The notes beneath the pieces are model-generated. The model saw only the letters and a list, made by a program, of their open reading frames with translations. It ran no database searches and was not told the DNA's origin. The position numbers and the translations under genes were made by a program. Of a DNA stretch of 64,000 bases, positions 55,455 through 64,000 are shown in pieces; the stretch's first letter is position 1; every line of letters starts with the position of its first letter. Source of the stretch: Anolis sagrei (lineage: Eukaryota; Chordata; Lepidosauria; Squamata; Anolidae); the NCBI RefSeq assembly GCF_037176765.1, contig NC_090027.1, forward strand, positions 30,756,349 to 30,820,348, written 5' to 3'.

Positions 55455-56728
55455 CTAGCATTGTTCTCATTATTAGATATATGCTTAGATTCTTGGAAAC
55501 AATACTGTACCTGATATCCTGAATCCTATTACTAGCTCCAATAGTGTAAGCCCATTGAAACAAGGGTATTTATCTCTGAATTCAACATTCACAGTAGGCT
55601 CACAAGGTTTACTCTAGTTGAGACTAACAAATAGGATTCAAGTCGATATCTGGGAAAATGAGGAGATTTGGAACTGGATGCTACAGCTCTGAAGCACTGG
55701 GTTGACTTATCAGACATGACATGATGGAGACAAGGAGACCGATCGAACCTGAACTCCCTTTGGTTGCCCAGCAGGAAGTGGTACCATCCTCCATGCAAAC
55801 TGGACAGGGAAACAGGCAATGTATAACAATGAGTGATGGCGGGGAGAGGGAGGTTGCAATTCAGGGAGGCAGAGAAGATGTGACATACAGCAAGAACAAT
55901 ACTGACCTTGGAACAAGGTTGAGCTTGTGGGCTCACTTATTTCTAAACCAGGTGAGGAAACAATGGAAGAGAAAAAAAATGAAGATAAAATAAAAATAAA
56001 TATCTTGTCTCATAATTGCTACTCCATGAACACAATGTGTGTGTGAATGCCATGGCGTTGAAGTGGTTGGATGTGTCAGAAAACAGCAGACACTCTCCAA
56101 ACGTGAATAAAGGGGAGCATGAATGGAAGATGGGGAGGATGACTCCATGATGCCAGCCTTGCAAAAGAGCCCCTTTTATCAGAGGGTTGCATCTAGAAGT
56201 GAAGGATCATATAAGCTGCCCCTTGGCTTACACATCACATATTTGATTTTTGATATTATTGCCATCACATATTATTGGATATTAAGAAAAACGTTGCTGA
56301 AAGCCTTGGAGATGTGCCTAATTTCATGTAATAATCTTCAAGGGAAGCAAAACAGTAGAACAACTTGATTCTTTTTACAGACCAGGAAAAGATAGGTAGG
56401 AGAGAAAATGCCGAGTCCCTTCCCATTCTGTTACTTTCCTTCTCTGGAGGCCTTTCTCAGTCATTTCTCTGCCTTGTATTTCTATTCAGAAAGGAAAATA
56501 TGCCAGAAAATATTGAGTGTAAAGAAAGAAAAGGGAGTAAAATATCACCTTCCTTTTGCCACTATCTTTCTCTAACCACTCTGTCTTACTAACTTTTGAC
56601 AATGAGGAAAGCACAGGCTCCATTGTGGAACCAAATGTCAGAAAACAATGGACATAGATATAGATATATATATATAGAGAGAGAGAAAGAGAGAAAACCA
56701 TAATATACTCTGTTACACAGATATAAAA
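55455..56728. other. No gene seen
   Basis: A (TA)n/(GA)n tract lies at 56656-56695. Frames at 55589-56164 overlap on both strands and show no domain. Confidence 0.5.
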
Positions 56729-56730
56729 TA

Positions 56731-57482
56731 CGAGGGTTGAATGAAAAGTAATGCCTCCACCTTTGTTACTTGGGTTTGGATGGAAATATTTTAATAAATC
56801 AGACATGGAAATGTGCTCTTTAACTACCACTATTCACTTTTCCACATAATCACCAAACAATTGGATGCATTTCTGCCAATAATGAACATGTTTTCTGAAG
56901 CAGTCACGGAAGAAGTCAACACTCTGTTTCCACAACCCATTATGCACAGATCTTCCGATAGCCAAGCAAAGCAATAATGTGACCCACATGTTCTTGTGAA
57001 ATGCCAATTATACTTGAAATTTCTCTCTGAGTGATACAACGATCATCCTGAATCAATCTGTCAACCTTTTGCTTGTGAAACTCAGTGGTTGCTGTCACAG
57101 GACATCCAACTCTTTGTTTGTCACACAAGTCAGATGTTCCCACCTCTACATCTTTAAACTTACTTGCCCAAAGACGCACAGTATTCACATCAAAACAATC
57201 ACCATAAACAGCTTGCATTCTCTGATTAATCTCCTTTGGGGGTGACACCTTCTGCTGTCAAGAATTCAATGACTGCATGTTGCTTAAGTCACATTGACTG
57301 ACCGTCTGCACAGGGTTCCACACTTCACACTTTAACAACACAACCATTCAATGCTAAGGCTTCCCACCAAAATGGAACTGTAGAGGAGAGTCTACTGAAT
57401 AAGCCAGTACCTGCTGCATACGAGTACTGCCATCTGTTGAGGAGTTACAAAGGTGGAGGCATTACTTTTCATTCAATCCTCG
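56731..57482 (-). mobile_element. Mariner transposon, internally deleted, with TA duplications
   Basis: Inverted ends of about 36 bp, CGAGGGTTGAATGAAAAGTA and CGAGGATTGAATGAAAAGTA (minus strand), differ at one base in these first 20 and are flanked by TA (56729-56730, 57483-57484). The minus strand encodes the N-terminal helix-turn-helix half of a mariner transposase (PKEINQRMQAVYGDCFDVNT, LWASKFKDVEVGTSDLCDKQ, TATTEFHKQKVDRLIQDDR, EISSIIGISQEHVGHIIALL, GYRKICA). The extreme C-terminus FRDCFRKHVHYWQKCIQLFG, DYVEK-stop lies at 56911-56842. The whole catalytic DDE/D domain between them is deleted, so the copy is non-autonomous but keeps both ends. Confidence 0.9.
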
Positions 57483-57484
57483 TA

Positions 57485-58104
57485 TTATTATCAGATTTAA
57501 AATGTTATATATAACGCTTACCTCCCTACCTCCAAGACTCCTAGAAATTAGTCTGCTGCTAATTGCAAAATTCAGAAGTCAGAACATCACAGCCTCATTT
57601 TTTTTATTTCTCAGTTCCTATCCCTCAACACCTTTTTCCTATTTTTTTAATGCTGCTATTCCAATTAGCACCATATTCCATTTAACAGCATAAGCATACA
57701 AACCCCATGAAGTTGTAAGGGCAAAATAAGTCACTGGAAGGAGAGACAACCTCCTCAGTCCATTTCACTTCTTGAAGACTGGTTCAGTGAGGAAAATAGG
57801 CTCCAATGCCATTCCTTTCCATGCCCTTAAATACTAGGAGCCCCTAGGATCCAATTTCCCAAGTTTGGAGGAATAAGCCAATTCCTCATCTTCAGGGTTC
57901 GAGCTTGTACCATGAGGTGCATATAGGAAAAGGAAGCACCAACAATAACCACAAAAGGTTCCAGTACTTGAAAGAAATCTATTTTACTATAACCTTTCAA
58001 GTTTAAGAAAGTTGCATTGATTCTGAAATTCCAGCAGAACCACGGCTATCCCCCTTGCACAATTTGCTGGGATGAATCAAGCAGAATACCCCCACCCTCC
58101 AAAT
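57485..58104. other. No gene seen
   Basis: Unassigned DNA between the mariner and the next SINE. Confidence 0.5.
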
Positions 58105-58985
58105 AAACAGAAGATTGTGGCGCAGCTGACTGGGTGTCAGCAGCATTAAGATCACTGTGACCAGAAGGTCATGAGTTCGAAGCCAGCCCGGGTTGGGGTG
58201 AGTGTCCAGTCAATTGTGTAGCTTGTTGTCGACCTTTGCAACCCAAAAGACAGTTGCGTTTGTCAAGTAGGAAAATTAGGTACCACCTAATTGACTAAAT
58301 TATGAGGCCATAAAAAGACTCCAGTAAAAAGCACTCCAGCAAAGCATTCGGGGAATGCGGAAATACTTCAGTGTCGCAGATGTTTCTAAACTCGTTTCAT
58401 TTTTAAGGGGTCCATTGATTTTGTTTTTTAAAAGAATTCCGAATTTTTCTTTTAAAAAATCGTTATTTACGAAATTTCGTAAATTTCGAATTGATTCGTT
58501 AATGGTGGACACGATTGCACAATACGCTAAAAAAAACCTCCAAATGGGACAGGGGGAACTTCTGAAGCTTCCCTCTCCCTCTGTTGTTGACTGTTGGTGT
58601 GATAATTTATTTTTTTATCACTGATAAAACAAACAAAAACTATAAAACTTGCACCAGACATACGGAAATAATAACGAACCAATTTCGAAACGATTTCGAA
58701 ACGATTTCGAACCAATTACGAAACAATTACGAAATAAATTGAAAAATTCGTTTCGATTTTTAGTTGCTCCTGCATGGCTCAATATCGGATTGTAAGCTAA
58801 TTTAAATACGAATCAATAACGAATTACGAAATTAACGAACGAAACCGCCCAGCCCTAATGTCTATATACGTTGTATGTCTAATTGGCATTGAATGTTTGC
58901 CATATATGTGTACATTGTAATCCGCCCTGAGTCTCCTGTGGAGTGAGAAGGGCGGAATATAAATGCTGTAAATAAATAAATATTG
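58105..58985 (+). mobile_element. tRNA-derived SINE with L2-like tail (family A), interrupted
   Basis: GATTGTGGCGCAGCTGACTG, AAGGTCATGAGTTCGAAGCC, GTTGTCGACCTTTGCAACCC, GGTACCACC and GAGGCCATAAAA as in 5630-6120. The body breaks near 58381 and the tail resumes near 58858 (GGCATTGAATGTTTGCCATA, TATGTGTACATTGTAATCCG, CCCTGAGTCTCCTGTGGAGT, GAAGGGCGGAATATAAATGC, TGTAAATAAATAAAT). Confidence 0.75.
58382..58857. mobile_element. CGAA/TTCG-rich insert of unknown family
   Basis: About 475 bp inserted into the family A SINE. It is AT-rich but full of TTCG and CGAA words (TTTACGAAATTTCGTAAATT, CGATTTCGAAACGATTTCGA, TACGAAACAATTACGAAATA, GAAAAATTCGTTTCGATTTT), with many short self-complementary pieces. 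The right edge reads CGAAACCGCCCAGCCCTAAT. Edges and target duplication are uncertain. Confidence 0.5.
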
Positions 58986-59591
58986 CATTACTGGAAATGA
59001 AGTTCTTTTAAAGACTCTGCTGGGGAGTCGGCTGAAGCCAACTTCAGTACAGAAGTAGGAATATAAGGGGGAAAACACAGTCTATGAATGCATTAAACAC
59101 AAAATTGGAACCAAAAAAAGTGTCAATGTAATTGCAGCTCTCATTGAAGATATCTCGTGCCAGGGTTTGCTTTAACATCAGGATTTGAGATTTGTTTCTT
59201 GACCTTCTCTTTGTGGTAATGCAATTTAAAGCTCTGCAACAAAACATTAAGGCTGTGTGCTGCGAGCCTTCTGGGAGTTTATTATAATTATGCCTATGCC
59301 ACTTTGTAACTGCTGATGAAGACCATTTTGGTTGGAAACACGCTCAGTGCACTGATTTTAATTTACTACATTATGTTTTGTGTGCTACTCTATGTCATTT
59401 TTGTTACATTTTCCATTTTAGCTTCTTTGTTTCCCATTAAGTGTACTTATTGTAACTGTTGTTTTTGTTTTTTACGCTCTTGTTTCTCTATTGCTGTGCT
59501 GTGCTTTTCAACACAAGTCACATTTGAGCCTCATCCCTTTCAGTCTCAAGCCAGATCTTCCTACTTCTTCCTAGGCCACTTGCGTCAACTT
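58986..59591. other. No gene seen; 59080-59330 possibly conserved
   Basis: 59080-59330 has no repeat words and many ATTA/TAATG motifs (GCATTAAACACAAAATTGGA, GTAATGCAATTTAAAGCTCT). Possible conserved non-coding DNA; unproven. Confidence 0.35.
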
Positions 59592-59679
59592 AGGCTGGAT
59601 CTACACTGCTATATAATGCAGTTTGAATCTGGATTATAGATTCATTGTATGCCCATATTATGCACTGATGTTAAACTAT

Positions 59680-59783
59680 TATTTATTTGTTTGTTTGTTT
59701 GTTTGTTTACCACATTTTTACCCCGCCATTTTCAGCCTGAAGGCGACTCAGAGCAGCATATAGATTGGCAACAAATAAATGCC

Positions 59784-59837
<54 letters not shown>

Positions 59838-60628
59838 CAGTATTTATATACCGCCTTTCTCACCCCTGGGGGGGACTCAATAACATACATACATACTAGG
59901 CATATGCAATCCATGGTTCTAGCTTTCTAAAGTACTTACAAAGCTAAATATCTGGTTCCGAAAACTAGGGGACACTGGTGCTTTGCTTCTACAGTGTTGC
60001 TAAAGTTCTGGTGGTAAAAATTTCAGAACTCTAACAAAACTTTCAAAATTTCATTATTATTTCATTATTGATGATTTTTATGGCAGAACCTATTAGGAAC
60101 TGCCATTTATAATGAAATTTTGAAAGTTGTGTTAGAGTTCTGAAAGTTTCACCACTAGAACTTTAGCAACACTGTAGAAGCAAAGCACCAGCGCCCCCTA
60201 TTTTTTACCACCAAAACTTTAGTTTTGTAAGTACTTTAGAACCATTTGGAACCATGGATTGTACATGCCTAATACATACATACATATCAATTTAAAACAG
60301 TTAATATCACTTAATAAAGATCCATATAAAAGCACTTAAGACTAATAATCAATGTCTACCAATTCTACTCCTTATCAATTTACATTGCTTAAGCTGTTTC
60401 GAGTTATATTATTTCATCATACTGTGTTTGCCCAATTACACCGTGTTTCCAAAGGCTTGCTCAAAGAGTCAGGTTTTTACTCTTTTCTGAAAGGTCAGGA
60501 GGGAGGGGGCCAATCTTATATCCCTGGGAAGGGAGTTCCACAGGCGAGGGGCCACCACTGAGAAGGTCCTGTCTCTCATCCCCACCAAGCACGCCTGTGT
60601 GGAAGGCGGGATCGAGAACAGGGCCTTG
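59680..60628 (-). mobile_element. L2 LINE 3' end, split by a MITE
   Basis: Minus strand encodes IKALFSIPPSTQACLVGMRD, RTFSVVAPRLWNSLPRDIRL, APSLLTFQKRVKT (60630 to 60469), then 3' UTR to 60272. After the MITE, tails with GAGTCCCCCCCAGGGGTGAG (59858-59877) and GAGTCGCCTTCAGGCTGAAA (59730-59749) appear, the second ending in (AAAC)n near 59690. Two tails suggest either two L2 insertions or a local duplication. An (AT)n tract separates them (59789-59834). Confidence 0.72.
59899..60269. mobile_element. Long-armed foldback MITE, TA duplication
   Basis: GGCATATGCAATCCATGGTT, CTAGCTTTCTAAAGTACTTA pairs with TAAGTACTTTAGAACCATTT, AACCATGGATTGTACATGCC; inner arms GTGCTTTGCTTCTACAGTGT / ACACTGTAGAAGCAAAGCAC also pair, so arms span about 150 bases each. 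TA flanks both ends (59897-59898, 60270-60271). 371 bp. Confidence 0.82.
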
Positions 60629-60657
60629 ATCATTATATGGCAGTGAAGATCTAGCCT

Positions 60658-61159
60658 GACTTTACTTTGTCTGTTCAGTACATGGACTTTGAGCAATCTT
60701 GTCTTACCTCACTTGGCTTCGCATTACCATGATTCAAACTAAAAAAAACAAAACAAAACTTGGTCTGACTTTTTCTTATCTGATTCTAGTTTGTTGGACC
60801 CTGAATCCCTTGTTTGGACCTAAACATTCATAGTATCATGGCCACTGAATGTTGAAACAATAGAAAACCCCTGTATCTTTATCTGTAACTAGATGTCCCC
60901 TGCCATGCGTTGCTGTGGCCCAGTCTGGTGATCTGGAAAATAAAGTAATGAGAAAGTGTTGGTTTCTAATATATGTAATTTCTTTATGCTTGTGGGTAAA
61001 CAATATTTCTTGCTGTTTCTTTGTCAGTGTTGATGCGGGGAGTGTCTGGTTTGCCTACCCTGGAAAATGCAACATATCATTGTCCTTCTGTAGGGGTCCC
61101 TTTCAAATCTATGATACTATATCTCTCTGTGTGTGAATCATATCTATCTATCTCTATGG
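60658..61159. other. No gene; 60890-61150 reads like an unassigned interspersed repeat
   Basis: The words CCATGCGTTGCTGTGGCCCA, GAAAATAAAGTAATGAGAAA and GTCAGTGTTGATGCGGGGAG feel familiar from reptile repeats, but I cannot name the family or see its ends. Confidence 0.35.
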
Positions 61160-61300
61160 CTGGATGGCTCTTTGTCAGGAGGGCTTTGATTAAGTTTTCT
61201 TGCCCTGATGAAGGGAGTTGGAATGGAAAGCCACCCTGAGTCCCCGTTGGGGAGATGGTGGTGGGGTATAAATGATGATGATGATGATGATGATGATCTT
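61160..61300 (+). mobile_element. CR1-like scrap joined to L2 tail with (GAT)n
   Basis: GGCTGGATGGCTCTTTGTCA, GGAGGGCTTTGATT matches the CR1 3' end region (compare 18510-18540, GGCTGGATGGCCATTTGTCA). From 61220 AAAGCCACCCTGAGTCCCCG, TTGGGGAGATGGTGGTGGGG, TATAAATGATGATGATGATG is an L2 tail. Confidence 0.6.
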
Positions 61301-61688
61301 TGCATCAGTGGAATGGACTGAGATGGGAGTATATTCCCTGTGTTTGTAAAACTTTCTGAATGCTCAAACCATTTCCCGGAGGAGAAGGGATCAGTGTGTG
61401 GCCTAAGACCATCAGGTCAGAATTAGGCCATGGATGTGGACATAGCCTAAGACAGTGTGGACATAGCCTAAGTTCACTCTTAGGCTATGTCCACACTGCA
61501 AAATTGGCACAGGACTCCAAAATGTGTAGTTTTGTGAGGTATTTGCCTTTCACTGTTAGAGAGCTCTGGTTACTACAACAAACTATAAATCCCAGTGATT
61601 CATAGGATGGGACCATGAGGTGTAAAGTGGTGTCAAACTGCTATAATTCAGCAATGAGGATGGTCTACCAGTCTACATTCTTCTAGAT

Positions 61689-61823
61689 CAGTGGTTCTCA
61701 ACCTGGGGTCCCCAGATGTTTTTGGCCTTCAACTCCCAGAAATCCTAAAAGCTGGTAAACTGGCTGGGATTTCTGGGAGTTGTAGGCCAAAAACATCTGG
61801 GGACCCCAGGTTGAGAACCACTG
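61689..61823. mobile_element. Palindromic hAT MITE (family H2) with perfect 8-bp duplication
   Basis: CAGTGGTTCTCAACCTGGGG, TCCCCAGATGTTTTTGGCCT, TCAACTCCCAGAAATCC pairs almost perfectly with GGATTTCTGGGAGTTGTAGG, CCAAAAACATCTGGGGACCC, CAGGTTGAGAACCACTG. TTCTAGAT lies at 61681-61688 and 61824-61831, an exact duplication of the NTCTAGAN target. The most recent-looking MITE in the window. Confidence 0.95.
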
Positions 61824-61831
61824 TTCTAGAT

Positions 61832-64000
61832 CTTATCACCATTGCCTTTTGCATTTCATGTGTATGTTGCATTCCCCCAGCTGTCATGGCCATTGGCCAT
61901 CATACATGAAGAATTCTGGAAGCTGTACCTTTAAAAAAATAAATTCCTATCTCTAATCATTTTGTTTTGGAAGGAATGCATTATTCACAACTGATAACCA
62001 CAGCTATTCCATCGATAAAGATTAATGAGAGGCTCAGGATTCTCTTCTATGCAGGAAAATATCCATGCCACCTTTGACATCATGACATCTCCGTGACCTC
62101 GCCATGCTCTTTGATATTGATTTGAGCATAGTGTCTTCAAAATTAAAGAATCTGTTATTTCCCCTTATGACACTTGAGCCTAGAACTTTGTATCTCAACA
62201 GGAGATCTCTTATTAAATTAGTTTCTTTTTTATATTCAGGCACTGTAAAGTACAGAAGTAAAGTCCTGCAGAGTTTACAATGTAGTCAGACAAAAGGACT
62301 TGTGAGAGAGTAGTAAAGAGAGGAAGAATGTGATTTACTAGACTGAGATTAATACAGGATCGTATAGATGGACTCTGCTGTAGTTCAATTATTGAATCCT
62401 CCTTCTGTGAGCAATGTCCTTGTGCTGGGCTGCTTTAAGACTCTCCACAGTTTACAAGAAAGTGGTTTCATTTTATTATGGACTTCAGTTACAGACCTGG
62501 TGAAGGAGACATTTAAACAAGAGCCTGGTTCCAGTTAATAAGAGAATAAGAAGTACAGTGTTGATAAATTCTAGAAGTATCATCATTGAGGAAGGTCATG
62601 GACCACATGTCACCATATTGTCCCATAACAGTCCCCAGGATGCTAGTTTTGGTGCAAACCGATGACCTCAGTGATTGTACCAAGCTCTACCAAGGTTTCC
62701 ATGCCTGTTGCCATCTGTATAGTGTATATTCCGAGATCATAAAAGCAACTGCATTGACATTCTCAAAGCCCATTCTATTTTCACCTCATTATTTTGAGGA
62801 AATGGCAATCCATCAGTGCAGGTGACAATTATTGATGTCAGTGAGTGGCATATACCACAGCCTCTAGATTGGCCTCATATGCTGTGTCACAATGTGAGAT
62901 TGAGAGAGACAAGTAAAAGCTGTTGCAGGATGAACAAATGTTCTGGCCTTGAAATGCAGATGTTTCTCTTCACCGGGAAACTGAAATCCAAAACTGAGGA
63001 CCAGATATCTCTAGAGTTTAACTCATTCACTACCACATCCCGTCTCCTCCCATCTAACAGTTAAACATCCTAATGATATTGTCATTATTACACCTTAATA
63101 CTTATAGCAAAAGTAGGGATTATGCAGCCCTCTGGGAGCATATACATTGATTTTTTGCAAGGCTGTATGATATAACATGGTGATGCATGTAATGGGAAAG
63201 ATGCCATCAGAAGTCAAACAATCAGTACTGAACATCATGTTGGGTGCCAGTGTGGACACGAATACCAACTGCTACCCTACTGCTTGCATGGTAGCATGGG
63301 CCCAACACACTGAAGAGTCTGTGTCCTCCCTTATTCCACCCTTTTATTATTTAATCCCAAACCACAAGTATCTGTCTTGCATTTACAGATCGTTCACCAT
63401 GTAATGGTGGTCATGGGATACATTCCCAGAAACTTTCACACGGCTGCTTCTGACCAGTGATTATCCAAAGCCATTGTCCAGTCATTTCATAGTAATGTTA
63501 TAAGACATAGATGGTTTCAGTGTTGACCCACACAGATGATGGGAGTAGCTATACAGTCTTATGTGCTCTACTATGCTATTTTATTGTTGTTCAAACATCA
63601 TTAGTTTTCAATGTTCTTTGGACTATTATAAGACTTTTGGATGTTGTAGAAAAAAATCAATTAGTTATTAACACATTCATTTCAGAATATAGATACGCAT
63701 GATATGCATCATAGTTACCCAATGATCTATCTACTGAATAGTATACACACTTCCACACACTGGCATTTATACAAATACACAAATAAAGAAAGAATTGTGA
63801 TATTTTTCCAGAGCTTAGAAATGTTACGTTGTTGGAGTCCAACTCCCAGTAGCCATGCTGTTTGGAGGACTGTGAAATCTGCACTCCTTCAAAGTAAACA
63901 TTTCAAGCTTGAGATGTACACAGAGGTAGGCAACCTGACCCCAAAGCCAACAGAAGAGTATGGCTGCATCGTCTACCAGATAACCATTAAGGATCATAGT
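61832..64000. other. No gene or clear repeat seen
   Basis: About 2.2 kb of apparently single-copy DNA to the window edge. Frames of 60-82 codons (62586-62825, 62816-63064, 63177-63404) have no recognisable domain. A fragment CCAACTCCCAGTAGCCATGC at 63838 resembles one H2 MITE arm. Confidence 0.5.

Larger units (their letters stand above)
59592..60657. mobile_element. MITE with L2 and second MITE nested inside
   Basis: AGGCTGGATCTACACTGCTA, TATAATG at the left pairs with CATTATATGGCAGTGAAGAT, CTAGCCT at the right. Everything between about 59680 and 60628 is a later L2 insertion. Confidence 0.65.

Overview
The window reads as a non-coding, repeat-rich stretch of a squamate reptile (lizard or snake) genome, either intergenic or inside a large intron. 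This is inferred from the mix of repeats: L2 and CR1 LINEs (one CR1 with the ATTCTATG octamer tail), RTE-BovB 3' ends, Penelope-like elements with a GIY-YIG domain, several tRNA-derived SINE families, a 5S-rRNA-derived SINE, and many hAT and Tc1/mariner MITEs. I found no convincing host exon, no functional tRNA or rRNA gene, no CRISPR array and no bacterial-type operon. The only protein-coding signals are fragments of mobile elements.

Layout. 1-930: minus-strand L2 ORF2 C-terminus. 1543-2802: Tc1/mariner-like MITE invaded by a SINE that was itself split by an L2 tail; then L2 pieces (2840-3440, 4550-5075), an unassigned retroposon with a 13-bp target duplication (5214-5593), and two SINEs (5630-6491). 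7591-8885: non-autonomous hAT carrying a 101-bp minisatellite. 10581-11448: RTE-like ORF2 C-terminus ending in a CCHH zinc finger. 12920-13150: BovB tail. 14466-14761: fragment of LTR family A. 15650-16354: inverted Penelope-like element. 17505-18638: CR1 split by a solo LTR. 19056-20394: LINE with a YADD reverse-transcriptase box. 21455-22326 and 26186-26912: related hAT MITEs in opposite orientation. 23637-24753: MITE split by an LTR that was in turn split by a Penelope-like hairpin. 28981-29820: solo LTR of the same family.

From 32 kb on: SINEs including the 5S type (32.2-32.8 kb), L2 (33975-34795), a 99-bp minisatellite (36342-36826), a MITE split by a Penelope-like hairpin (38519-38825), a second BovB tail (39898-40091), another Penelope-like hairpin (42417-42646), a 352-bp tandem duplication split by an L2 tail (44424-45315), the GIY-YIG Penelope-like fragment (47813-48678), a SINE/L2 cluster (49545-51115), a candidate new MITE (52471-52819), more SINEs and L2, an internally deleted mariner (56731-57482), an L2 inside one MITE and itself split by another (59592-60657), and a near-perfect palindromic hAT MITE with perfect target duplications (61689-61823).

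The elements do not form a pathway. They form an insertion history: about ten insertions have target-site duplications or terminal repeats readable by eye, and several are nested, so relative ages can be ordered. The most distinctive pattern is a set of four Penelope-like insertions, each an inverted repeat with one arm about 33 bp longer than the other and each flanked by 12-17-bp exact target duplications. Between elements lie apparently single-copy segments, a few of which look like possible conserved regulatory DNA.
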